A model generated the notes under the pieces. It did not search any database. It was not told the origin of the DNA and saw only the letters and a list, made by a program, of their open reading frames with translations. Positions 10,765-20,839 of a stretch of DNA of 64,000 nucleotides are shown here, one piece after another (within the stretch, counting starts at the first letter, position 1; every line of letters begins with the position of its first letter). This DNA comes from Antedon mediterranea (Eukaryota; Echinodermata; Crinoidea; Comatulida; Antedonidae): positions 13,196,932-13,260,931 of the forward strand of contig NC_092679.1 of the NCBI RefSeq assembly GCF_964355755.1, given 5' to 3'. The position numbers and the translations under genes were made by a program.

Positions 10765-11666
10765 ACATCTTTATCGGCTTTATACCTTGCTCCGGTTGTA
10801 CGCCACCGGTCTTGTAGTTGGTATGATAGTTTTTCTGTCACCATATTGACACCCCTTGCGGTATCAAAGCAGGCCAATCCTGGTAGTCTTTTATCTGATT
10901 TCGCTACTTCAATTTCCCTTAACAGGTCTGACATTTCCTTCAGCTGATGGTCATCTTTGATCCTCGGGAAGGTTTCTAATTTCTTTAATAGAACACTCTC
11001 AATCAACTCTGGGGCACCATACTCTTCATTCAAGCGTTTCCACATGTCCTTTAGGCCATTTTCAGGGTTGTCTAGATGAACCGCCCTTAACCTCATTACT
11101 ATTTTCCTCGATTCAGGACCTAGCCATTTAATCATCAAATCACACTCTTCTCGTGCACTCAAGGATAGCTCTTTGACAATTGCCTTAAACGTACCCATCC
11201 ATGATCTGTAATTTAATGGACTGTCATCAAATTTAATCAAACCATTGCTGATCAAATCTTTCTTCATTAGGAATTTCGCAATTGCATTGCTGCTTACGTT
11301 TCGGTCATCATCCTCCCTGTTGCTGGTAGTAGTATCCACCACTGATGTCTCCCTTGCCTTGATATCTGCTAAATATTTTTTCCCTATTTGCAGACCTTGT
11401 GTGAACTCTAATAACACAATTTCAATATACGTTTCTGCTTCTTCTAATTCAGGTTCAGTGTCAAGTATTGCAACGAGTGCATCATGAACTTGTTCTACTC
11501 CATTAGACGCATTTAGCAGTCTTTCAAGAGCATTCTCTACTACTTCCTTCTCATTTTCTTCAGCTGTCGCTGCTTTTAATACATTTAAGGCTCTAGTGAA
11601 TGCTCCCCTTTTTACTCTTCTGGAGTGTTTCAGCTTGTCCTTTTGATCAGATGTGCTAGCGGGCAT
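10734..11666 (-). CDS. gag: BEL/Pao gag (DUF1759-type)
   Basis: A 310-residue frame starting at an ATG just inside the 5' LTR. It is rich in charged helices and matches the DUF1759 gag family of BEL/Pao elements by its pattern around residues 135-290 (SWMGTFKAIV, ECDLMIKWL, SVLLKKLETFPRI). It should form the particle that packages element RNA. The frame ends prematurely where the downstream frame takes over in another phase, so in this copy gag is not continuous with protease and pol. Confidence 0.85.
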   Translation of the reverse strand: MPASTSDQKDKLKHSRRVKRGAFTRALNVLKAATAEENEKEVVENALERLLNASNGVEQVHDALVAILDTEPELEEAETYIEIVLLEFTQGLQIGKKYLADIKARETSVVDTTTSNREDDDRNVSSNAIAKFLMKKDLISNGLIKFDDSPLNYRSWMGTFKAIVKELSLSAREECDLMIKWLGPESRKIVMRLRAVHLDNPENGLKDMWKRLNEEYGAPELIESVLLKKLETFPRIKDDHQLKEMSDLLREIEVAKSDKRLPGLACFDTARGVNMVTEKLSYQLQDRWRTTGARYKADKDVCRSRHSMFL

Positions 11667-11710
11667 CTTGCTTCACTTTCAGGATTGGTTGAAATACCTC
11701 CGTAATTTAC

Positions 11711-12550
11711 TGTAAGTACACGTACTTAAGAATGAAACGCTACCGACGAATTTACTGGCTCATTTATGCTGTATTACAGCCTTTATTTCTTCATTTATCT
11801 CTAACCTCTAATCTCTAGCCTCTAGCCTCTAGCCTCTAGCCTCTAGCCGTAAATTACTGAAAACAAACAAGTATAGCAATCAGCAAATTCAACCTCAAAC
11901 TGAGGTAAATACAACATTAAATCTTAGGAAGAGAACAATGACGTATCTCAACCATACATTATATGACGTAATCTATGCTTCGTCAAGCGGAACGACCGCT
12001 CAGATGTGCACAACACACCATGTGACGTGTAGCTAACTGTGTGATACATGATGCAAATCTGCATGTCTTAAATAGACTAAATAACATAAAGTAATCTTAA
12101 AGTTCAAGTCATAACTACAATCATTCTACTATCAGTAAACGTAATGATAATAATCAGTAAATAACAATTTAAATAAACAATGTAAACAAACAAACTGAGG
12201 GCATAAATGTGGGCTCTACAGAACAGCGACATCCATGACAACCTGCTCCGGCCATGCCACTCCAACCCTCCATGCTCTAGGCGGCGAGTCTAAACGACCT
12301 CGCCATCTAAATAATGCCAATCTGCCTAAGCAAGAAGGAGTCACGAATATTAAATGTATCATAACTAAAGCTAAAAACATCTATAACAAAGCATTACCGG
12401 TTCCGGTATCGTAGCTCAAATTCAACATAACAACTTTGTTGATTATTATGTCCTCTAAACAAACAATTAATTATCACGTTCTCATATCTGTCCAAAAGGA
12501 CCCGCACGATGGCGCTATACAAATTAACCTACTGATTAGAAATCAGTACA
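11711..12550 (-). repeat. BEL/Pao 5' LTR
   Basis: An 840-bp partner of 5486-6307. It is slightly longer, mainly because it has more CCTCTAG units (about 11800-11850). It should contain the promoter for the minus-strand transcript. Confidence 0.93.
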
Positions 12551-12555
12551 TGGGC

Positions 12556-12617
12556 GATAACTAAATAGGTACATTACCAGCCAATGCATTTGCTGATTTG
12601 ACAGCATTGACATTTTT
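12556..12617 (+). pseudogene. LRR exon A3, remaining 62 nt, after BEL insertion
   Basis: This continues the exon begun at 5476. Read through the removed element, the exon has consensus LRR spacing (…LPANAFADLTAL…) and an intact GTAAGT donor. It also has a TAA where the functional paralogue has a CAA glutamine codon. The stop is outside the target duplication, so it is a point mutation and not a product of the insertion. Whether it came before the insertion cannot be told from this copy alone. Confidence 0.85.
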
Positions 12618-13000
12618 GTAAGTATTACTTAAGTTAACTTTTAAAGATCAACGATAATAGCGTCGAGAAAACAGTGCTTAATTAACCATGCAGGGACGTA
12701 CCACGTGACTTTACTGTTTCAAAAAACTAAACAAAAAATACTAACATAACATGCCATTTTGTAGGTAATTAATTAGGCATAACAATACCGAAACAGTCAT
12801 AAATATCGTTCAAATAATAACACATAGATACATTAAAAAAACACTAAAAAATAACTGTTTTTCTGTGATTTCGTGTCGTTCAGCGGAATTAATATAATGA
12901 AATAAGTAATTTTTTTGTAGTAATTTGTATTTTGTAGTAAATATTTATCACATTAATGTAATGTATAATTGTATTCTACGTTTGTATTCTTTCTTTAAAG

Positions 13001-13067
13001 GGATTTGAGCTATAACCAAATAGTTACATTACAGTGCATTTGCTGATTTGACAGCATTGAAAAAACT
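13001..13067 (+). pseudogene. Decayed LRR exon A4 (locus A)
   Basis: After a clean pyrimidine tract and AAAG acceptor, a 67-nt segment starts like a normal LRR exon (GGATTTGAGCTATAACCAAA). It has lost 5 nt in the LPANAF region, which shifts the frame. Its donor reads CTGAGA instead of GTGAGT. The region 12650-13000 before it is duplicated at about 61585-61890 in locus D. Confidence 0.75.
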
Positions 13068-13173
13068 CTGAGAATATTACTTAAGTTACGATCAATGATG
13101 ATAGCGTCGTCGAATAACGTCGGCTATAAAACAGGCTCAAGACAGGGGTGCTTAGTTAACCATGCAGTGCCGT

Positions 13174-14676
13174 GTTACAACCGTTAATGTAGAAAACGCC
13201 AGCTAATGTCGAAACAACCGTTAATGTAGAACAACCAACCGCTTATGTAGTAAAACCTCCAGCTTATGTAGAAACACCAACAGCTTATGTAGTAAATAAA
13301 AATCAACACCAGCTAATGTAGAAACAGTCAACAGCTTATGTAGTAACGAAAATTGCCTCCCAGCTTATGTAGTTACTATCGCCAGCTAATGTAGAAAATG
13401 TTATATATTTTACAAAAATGTCTCATTCATGTGCAAATGCATCGATCTTTACTTAGCTATCAGTCTTTCCACCTCTCGTAAGCAACCAACTTTCTAAAAC
13501 GACCACACATCGTAAGCAACCATCTCTGTTAAGGGACCGCTTCTCATAATCGACCACGTCTCGTAAGGGATCACCTCCTCTCATAAGGGACCACTTCTCA
13601 TAATCGACCACCTCTCGTAAACGACCACCTTTCTTAAGGACCACACCTCTCATAAGTGACCACCTCTTTTATGTGACCACGACCTCTTTCTCTCTATTAA
13701 AGGACCGCTTCTCATAATCGTCAGTGACGACTCTTTTAAAGGACCACCTCTCTTAACGACCCCACCTCTCGTAAGTGAAGACCTATTTTAAAGGACCACC
13801 ACCTCTATTAATGGACTGCTTCTCATAATCGACCATCTCCCATCACAATGACCTCTCGAAAATGACCACCTCTATTGAACGACCACTGTCTCTGTTAAGG
13901 GACCGCTTCTCATCATTGAAGATTTAATAGAGATAAAGAGGTCGTGGTCCCTTAAAAGAAGTGGTCACTTACGAGAGGTGTGGTCGTTAAAAGAGGTGGT
14001 CGCTTACGAGAGGTGGTCGATTATGAAAAGCGGTTCCTTATGAGAGGCGGTGATCACTTACGAGAGGTGGTCGATTATAAGAAGTGGTCCCTTGATAGAA
14101 ACGGTGGACGTTCAATAGAGGTGGTCACTTACCAGAGGTCGTTGTGACGGGAGATAGTCGATTATGAGAAGCGGTCCGTTAATAGGGAGAAAGAGGTCGT
14201 GGTCCCTTAAAAGAAGTGGTCATTTACGAGAGGTGTGGTCGCTTACGAAAGGTGGTCGATTATGAGAAGCGGTCCCTTATGAGAGGAGGTAATCCCTTAC
14301 GAGACGTGGTCGATTATGATAAGCGGTCCCTTAACAGAGATGTGTGGTCATTTTAGAAAGTTGGTTACTTACGAGAGGTGGAAAGACTGATAGCTAAGTA
14401 AAGATCGATGCATTTGCACATGAATTAGACATTTTTGTAAAATATATAACATTTTCTACATTAGCTGGCGATAGTAACTACATAAGCTGGGAGGCAATTT
14501 TCGTTACTACATAAGCGTTTGACTGTTTCTACATTAGCTGGTGTTGATTTTTATTTACTACATAAGCTGTTGGTGTTTCTACATAAGCTGGAGGTTTTAC
14601 TACATAAGCGGTGGATTGTTCTACATTAACGGTTGTTTCGACATTAGCTGGCGTTTTCTACATTAGCGGTTGTAAC
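13174..14676. mobile_element. Foldback element (TU/FB-like), 1.5 kb
   Basis: Almost the whole 1503 bp is one long inverted repeat centred near 13920. Each arm has an outer domain of short subrepeats built on AGCTTATGTAG / AGCTAATGTAGAAA and an inner domain of about 16-bp subrepeats built on GACCACCTCTCGTAAG. The ends are GTTACAACCG and CGGTTGTAAC. TGCCGT lies on both sides (13168-13173; 14678-14683), consistent with a short target duplication. The related segments at about 12690 and 61600 give an approximate uninserted version (CATGCAGGGACGTACCAC). There is no coding capacity. The two-domain, subrepeat-built arms match the architecture described for sea-urchin TU and fly FB foldback elements. 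Confidence 0.88.
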
Positions 14677-14683
14677 ATGCCGT

Positions 14684-15560
14684 ACCACTTTACTGGACAC
14701 AAAATAGCCAAACGGGTGAGATTGCTCTCTATAGTATTAATAGACTAGCCTATCAAAACGCCTCAAACAAGCGGATGGATTTGAACAAATTGGGTTTTTA
14801 AAACTACTCGTGTATCAAAACACCTGACATTAAAATGGATATGAAAGGGTTCCTAGCAATATCATTTTATTGGCTCAACGTGTAGATAAATCAGTTTTAA
14901 GCTTGCCATAGTCATACTTAATGTTTTGGAGGACGACAACGCCCTCAAAACGCCCCTGAGAAACCTGTGAAAAACTTTTTGTGACGTCACTAAAAGTTAT
15001 TTTTGTATTACAGAGATAGGAATTTAGCAGTAAATCATTGATTGATGCAAAAGCATGGTAGTAATTACTTATCGCTTTGATAGTTTTATTCTTGGATAAG
15101 TATGTTAGCCTAATCGAATAAAATTAATTCATATTATCAACCATGTTTTTTTTTTAAACGGATTTTAATTTCGTTTTTCAAGGCCACCTTTTACGAAATT
15201 CATAGCCAAATGCCTATCTTGCTGGGTACACGGAGTTATTTTGCGCATGCGTGAGAATCACAGAGTCGACCACCTTGGCCTCTCTCTCGACCCTCCTCCT
15301 CTCGCGAGCGATGTTTATTTTGCTATTTATTATACACGTATTATTGAAACATTCATTTTATTATTACTTCGTTGTAATTAACTGAAATTGATGGAAATTC
15401 GTCCACATCGTCTTGTTAACACGGATGTTAACATCGTTTTGAAGAAACGGTTGGACGAGTAAATGGTGTTTGACAATGCCATGGCCTGGAGCTAGCTAGG
15501 CCTAGCTAGGCTAGGCCTAGGCCTTTTTAGTAGTGATGACTGCTGGATACGGTGTTTAGT
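14684..15560. other. Non-coding, no recognised feature
   Basis: No convincing repeat partner was found in the window apart from a short inverted match (ATGGATATGAAAGG, near 14838, with 19446). A CpG-bearing stretch at 15230-15320 and a run of TAGGCCTA-like palindromes at 15490-15525 are present. A candidate exon may end here (see 15531). Confidence 0.35.
15531..15560 (+). other. Possible exon start interrupted by a transposon
   Basis: After a CCTTTTTAG acceptor-like sequence, an open frame (SDDCWIRCLVARP) runs to the 9-bp target duplication of the 1.68-kb element. On the far side, bases 17255-17258 (AGAG) lead into a strong GTGAGC donor. Skipping the element gives a short exon ending in phase 0, which would join in frame to the candidate exon at 17625. 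The exon is short and the protein is not recognised, so this is tentative. Confidence 0.2.
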
Positions 15561-15569
15561 CGCCCGGCC

Positions 15570-17245
15570 GCGATTTTTTTTTTCGTACATAAGTTGGGGA
15601 CCCCCTCATGAAACGTCACAAAATAAACATGAATAATTCATCAGTTAAATTTTCTTGTTCCGTGTGCACCCAAGCGTATAGCAACAAGAAGTGATTTTGT
15701 TATGCGCGATTTGAACGATTTGCGCAATTTGAAATTGCGAAAAAAAATCCTTGCGCAATTTGAAATTGCGCAAACAATTCTTGCGCAATTTATAATTGCG
15801 CAATCAACTTGCGCAATTTCAAATTGCGCAAGAAATCTTTGCGCAATTTTAAATTGCGCTGCACAATTTGTAAATTGCGCAAGATAGTTCTTGCGCAATA
15901 TGACACCTTTGCGCAATTTGAAAACGAACTGTAAATTTTCCCATACATGGCTATAGGCTAGGCCTAGGCAAAGGAGTTTAAAATTTAGTATTTTATTATA
16001 TAAATAAGACCATTTCAATGAAGATAATGTTTAATACTCACTTTTTAAATTTTTAATATTAGTTTAAGCTAGGCCATGTAACCTAGTCAGTATCAGTAGT
16101 CCAGACCCTAGCTAGGCTAGAGTAGTATAGCCGGCCGCCCGCGCCGCGCCCGCCTGGTGGAACACCACCGCTTCGTTTTCCTTCGTCGGTTCTTCGACGG
16201 TATGCTAACTTATAACAATATTTGCACTACTAAAATAAGGAAATGCGATATTTATCTTTAATTTTGAATCATTCTTAGAAATTACTATAAAAATATGGGT
16301 GTACATGATTTCACAATCTGTCGAAAAACCTTGCGCAATTTGCAGATTACTTGCGCAATTTAATACGTTGCTTGCGCAATTTGAAACACATGTTTCAATT
16401 CAAATTGCGCAAGGATTTTTTTTGCGCAATTTCAAATTGCGCAAATCGTTCAAATCGCGCATAACAATTACACAACTGCAATACGATACTTTTACAGTAG
16501 GCCTAGGATTCTAAGTCAATTCACGTGATTGCCTTCGCGCACTCTTCTTCACACACACACACACACACCACTATGCAAAATGTGTCGAGTCGAGGCTAAT
16601 CGACTGCTAGGCAAGATATTACACTAAGTAGTAATTCATTGGACATAGCCCAAAGAAAGCTTAGACCCACAAGAATAAAGAATGTGTATAATTTGTGTAC
16701 TGTATTTTTTTAATTCTGCTATTTTATTATCAAACAATATGCATGTAATCAAAGGAACTGCGCGTATATGAACACATGAGATGGGAAGGTTAGACCCACG
16801 AGAATAAAAAATGTATTTTGGTGTAATGTTTATTGTTTAATTTTGCTGACTCTAACACACACACGTCACACACACCAACACAGCTACTACTAGAATAGAC
16901 ATGGGTTTAGAGAATAGTAATTAGGCCTAATAGTATCAATAGAAACTATAATTTTAACACGTAATTCTTTAGTAATAAATTATATTAAACACACCATAAA
17001 CTAAAGGCTGATTATTTCGACAATCCACACAAAACGCCGCTATTCTATTATGAAATCGCACGCGGCAACCACAGTGGAGATAGGCCTGGAATCGTACCGC
17101 ACTTGTGTAAACTACTGTAATCACTTCTTGTTGCTATACGCTTGGGTGCACACGGAACAAGAAAATTTAACTGATGAATTATTCATGTTTATTTTGTGAC
17201 GTTTCATGAGGGGGTCCCCAACTTATGTACGAAAAAAAAAATCGC
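15570..17245. mobile_element. Long-TIR DNA element with 9-bp TSD (Mutator-like, non-autonomous)
   Basis: A 1676-bp element with terminal inverted repeats of about 125 bp (15570-15694 and 17121-17245), starting GCGATTTTTT and including AAGTTGGGGACCCCCTCATG. It is bounded by a perfect 9-bp duplication CGCCCGGCC (15561-15569; 17246-17254). A 9-bp duplication with long TIRs is the pattern of Mutator-like elements; the assignment is inference. Inside, many copies of TTGCGCAATTTGAAATTGCG palindromes occur near 15716-15910 and 16330-16460, and these are also mutually inverted. A GC-rich patch lies at 16130-16200 and a CA tract at about 16550. No transposase frame is visible. Confidence 0.82.
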
Positions 17246-17624
17246 CGCCCGGCCAGAGGTGAGCTGAGAGCGTATGCTCCTTGTTGATGTATCGTTGAGG
17301 GTGTTAATGGTAGGCACAATTGTGTAACTGTATTATGTATATACACATTAATTATTTATAAGTATGTTTATTGATATTGTTGTGTGCTGTAGTGTCTTGA
17401 CTAACGCATTATTAAAATATTTTTTTGTTATTACATGCCGCCCTAGGCTTGGCAACACTGAATACTAAATATTAGGATTCCCAATAAAATTAATAGAGGT
17501 GGATTTTCTCTATGTAATAATAAAGGTTATAACCGGCCGGGCCTAGTTAGGGGTATTTGAGCTTGTATCATATATTATTAATGCAGTAAATAAACAATTC
17601 ATTTGTATTTTTACCTACCAACAG

Positions 17625-17729
17625 GTCTATAATTGGAGTGCAACTATGATAATTGATGGACGGGATAAGCAAATGTATTTATTGATTGGAATGGAAGCGC
17701 AAATGTTAGAGTCAAATTATAATATTAAG
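17625..17729 (+). CDS. Candidate internal exon of an unknown gene
   Basis: A 105-nt open segment between a pyrimidine tract/ACAG acceptor and a GTAACA donor, with both splice phases 0. It encodes 35 residues, including MIIDGRDKQMYLLIGMEAQM. It is followed 122 nt later by another segment with an excellent acceptor in the same phase. I do not recognise the protein. Clean splice signals and matching phases support a real exon, but short open stretches arise by chance in such sequence. Confidence 0.35.
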
Positions 17730-17851
17730 GTAACAGATACTGAGCATTGCTATTTTAAACTGTTGATCAAACCTACATAATACATTATACTAAATTATTA
17801 TTTTGTTTTGAGGGCAGATAAACATGTGCTTATTCATTTTCCTTTTTTCAG

Positions 17852-17947
17852 GTGAATAGAAAGATGCCCAGCGTACTTTATAATAGATGCTACTTGGATC
17901 ATGCTTGCACGATACATTTATGCAGTATACTGAGACACCAAGTATAG
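17852..17947 (+). CDS. Candidate terminal exon of the same unknown gene
   Basis: A strong CCTTTTTTCAG acceptor is followed by 31 codons (VNRKMPSVLYNRCYLDHACT…) and TAG. The phase fits the preceding candidate exon. A possible polyadenylation signal, TTCAATAAAATTC, occurs at about 18355. No family is recognised. Confidence 0.35.
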   Translation: MNRKMPSVLYNRCYLDHACTIHLCSILRHQV

Positions 17948-19549
17948 AATGAGCGCAGACAATTAAAATTACAGAACTAAATATTTATGAAGAATAGTAA
18001 AATATGCATAATAGAATTCTTTAGACGTGAGTGCTAGGGTTACAGTCACACTGTAACTATGTATGTAGGTAATGTACTACCAGACAGTACACTAGTAGCA
18101 GTGCATCATATAGTGTTTTTTTTAACCATCTAAATGGGTCTGGGTATATAAACAAATAAACCACTACTGTACTTCTTTTTTTATTTATTTAGCCAAATAA
18201 TATGTACAATAGACATTTATGAAAGAATCCATCTCTTGAATATGATGGAGCTGCCTGGTGTTGATAGAATTAAAATGTATCACTCAGGTCTCAAAAGTAA
18301 TTTGTGTCCCGTTTGAAAAATCCTGCTTGTTCCAAACTCATTATGATACATTTGTTCAATAAAATTCATTCCACACACTATTTCTGTTATATAATTTGTT
18401 GATGTTTACAATTTTATTACTAGTACTATTACAGTTCTTCAAAGTCATCTCATGTACTGTTGATTCCATAAATCTGCAAAGATAAGACCAATAAATGGAT
18501 GGAAGTGTACTATTATTTTTATTCAATCCTACCTAGGCCTAGGCCCTATAGTATTATATTTTATGACTTGGTAACAAACAGAAAGAGGTTATTATTTAAT
18601 TACAGTTACTAACTAAACTATAATAATCCTCTCTGCCTCACCTCTGCTCTACTTTAATTATTAGTATTATTATATTACTATATTATTATTAGTCAATAAC
18701 AAAAGTCAGAGCCAAAAACAAGTTCAACACAAGCTTACCTTTTTTTATTTACGTCGCCTTTTACATACGTCTACGCCCGCGCCTTGTCCACTTCCTGGAG
18801 GTTCGTCGGTGGACCGACTCTCTTGTTTGTACTGTACTACAGTCTGTAGGCCATGGAGTAACTCCATGTGTAGGCCTGGCCTAGCCTAGTAGTATAGTAC
18901 TAGCGAATTTAGAAGAAACTATAGTCTACTAGACCTAGCCTAATTTGTAGTTTGCGTGAGTGGTTTAGTGTGAGATGTACAAATACACCCTTTCTTCTTT
19001 TCACGTACAATCTTTGCAGACATAACTTTTTATTGATTTGTGAAATATCGATATTTTCTACGACTGCAGCAACAGGGAGCTTGCAACACGTGAGTCTCGT
19101 GTAGGATGGGTTTGTTTATTTTGTTTACACCACACAGTCCGCGAACGAGACAAGGTGGTGATTGGACTGTATTAAAATTCATTAACCAATCACAAAACGA
19201 CTGCTGCCGTGGCTACAACCCCGGGTGTTTCAAACTCTAAATTTGACGATCTCGTACGTGCGTATAGAACGTTCATAAAAATTAAGATGGCGTGCCAGTT
19301 GGTCGGCCATTTTGCGGACGTTTTATACCAAAATTTAATTTGTTTATTTCTCAAGTTCTACTAGGTATTTGAATATAATTTTGTGTGTGCTGTTTATTAA
19401 CATTAAAAGGATTCATACAAAGTCATTTTTGTGAAATTTTAAAATCCTTTCATATCCATTTTAAGGCAAATTATGTTTTCAGATTACAAATTATAACTTT
19501 CCCACTCGTACACAAATACAGTTTTTGGAAAAGTAGTTGAGACTCAGTA
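17948..19549. other. Non-coding; possible 3' UTR and promoter-like tract
   Basis: AT-rich sequence with an AATAAA at about 18357. A more GC-rich stretch at 18740-19320 holds CpGs and palindromes (ATGGAGTAACTCCAT near 18855; several TAGGCCT/AGGCCTA). No open frame or repeat is supported. Confidence 0.3.
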
Positions 19550-19800
19550 CCAGCCACAAATTGTCCCCTATCCTTTCCATAGAAAGCCTGATTGGTGTAC
19601 CAGGTTAAAAGTTATAGACGTTTTTGTTTTCAGGATAATAAAATGTTACGGACATGTCTACTTTAACCAGGGAAGAGTTAAATTACAATTTAAATTGTAA
19701 TTTAACTCTTTCCTTTAACATAGCACGATGTTGGGATCATCCAGGGAAGAGTTAAATTACAATTGTAATCTAACTCTTTCCTGGATCATCTTACTTTAGA
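19550..19800. repeat. Dispersed repeat with nested palindromes, copy 1
   Basis: It starts CCAGCCACAAATTGTCCCCT and is closely matched at 61899-62165. It contains two hairpins built on the same words. One is GAAGAGTTAAATTACAAT and its complement (19672-19711), the other a shorter loop-out (19746-19787). No coding. In locus D the same unit begins eight bases into an LRR exon, so it is mobile or was copied by rearrangement. Confidence 0.75.
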
Positions 19801-19984
19801 ATTTGAATGCCGACTATGTTTCAAAAATAAAAAATAAAAATAACATGACATTGTAGGTAATTAATTAGGCATAAAAATACAGTTATAACATTAAATAATA
19901 ATATAGATACATTAGATAAAACTTCATGAAATATTTTTTTCTTTTGTTTATGTATATTTTTGTCAAATTTGAAGAATTTCCACG

Positions 19985-20163
19985 TAGTGTCAGGATTTTT
20001 TCTAAGGACCAAATTAATCCACTCCCAAAGACTTGTAATAAGATTTTGTTTATGTAGAGCATCTTGTGTATATGTTTGTCTTGTGAGCCTCTGAGGGTCC
20101 CTAATGATCAGCAATAGCTGGATGGATCACCCTCATTAAATAAGGTTAAAAAAAAAAAAACAA
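19985..20163 (+). mobile_element. SINE family 1, 5'-truncated copy
   Basis: The body of a tRNA-derived SINE ending in ATGGATCACCCTCATTAAAT and a long A tail (20148-20163). The same body with the tRNA-like head is at 43912-44165 on the other strand. The tRNA-like head is missing here. Confidence 0.7.
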
Positions 20164-20337
20164 AAAACAAAACAACGAACTGTGACATGATTGAAATAAT
20201 TCTAAAAGTGTATACTATTACTACTATCACTATTATAGGAACATTCCGACTGTTTTGTTGTTGTTTTTTTTTTTTGCTATACGTCATATTACATGGAACT
20301 ATTACATGGCTATTTAATTCAACGTTGAAGCAGAAAG

Positions 20338-20515
20338 ACAAAACAAGCATATACACGAGATCCTCTACATAAACAAAGTCATATTACAAGTTTTTGGTAG
20401 TGGAATTGTTTATTGTCATTAGAAAAACACTGACATGACGACTTAACCCCAGGACACTAGGATTGGTAGCTGAGCATCATAACCACCAAACCACAACTCT
20501 ACAGTTGGTCCACGA
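20338..20515 (-). mobile_element. SINE family 1, tRNA-like head and partial body
   Basis: On the minus strand it reads GTGGTTTGGTGGTTATGATG (A-box-like) followed by a B-box-like GGGTTAAGTC region, then the SINE body (CTTGTAATATGAC, TTTATGTAGAGGATCTCG). The 3' part is lost. It is similar to 45965-46235. Confidence 0.65.
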
Positions 20516-20839
20516 CCGACGACACATCGATTGACCTGACCTAGTTTGGTCATCGGTCATCGGAAATAAAAAACATCCTATTGATTAAATATGGGTTCGT
20601 TAAATAAAAGTTTAGTTTAGTGTGTGTTTTATAAAACAAATAAAAAACATTCTTGTGTATATTATGTATGGTAATGATTTGAAGTATGAAAACTATCATT
20701 TCGTAATTTTTTTTTTTTTTTGTAATCATATAAGTTTAGTGAGTTCTATAAATTATTAAAATTGAAATTGAAATAAATCATCATTGTTATTTGGGAGTTT
20801 TAAATTGTTTATAATTTAAAGTACTAGAGGGTGAGCTCG

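Larger units (their letters stand above)
5486..12550 (-). mobile_element. BEL/Pao LTR retrotransposon, nearly full length
   Basis: A 7065-bp element on the minus strand. It has two LTRs (5486-6307 and 11711-12550), both TG…CA bounded, flanked by the 5-bp target duplication TGGGC (5481-5485 and 12551-12555). A purine-rich tract abuts the 3' LTR. The coding order on the minus strand is gag, zinc knuckles/protease, RT, RNase H, integrase, which is the BEL/Pao order. The LTRs differ by only about a dozen positions and small indels in the parts I compared, so the insertion is young. The coding region carries one frameshift and one in-frame TGA, so this copy is either slightly degraded or relies on recoding. 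I could not identify a clear tRNA primer-binding site. Confidence 0.93.

Noticed and set aside
5486-12550. Endogenous retrovirus with envelope
   Set aside because: No envelope-like frame follows integrase before the 3' LTR. The coding order and DUF5641-like C-terminus fit a BEL/Pao retrotransposon.
15641-16018. Frame with repeated NCARI/LAQFEIAQ residues
   Set aside because: It is the translation of the TTGCGCAATTT palindromes inside the long-TIR element.
14828-19468. Larger inverted element joined by ATGGATATGAAAGG
   Set aside because: The inverted match is only about 17 bp and does not extend on either side.
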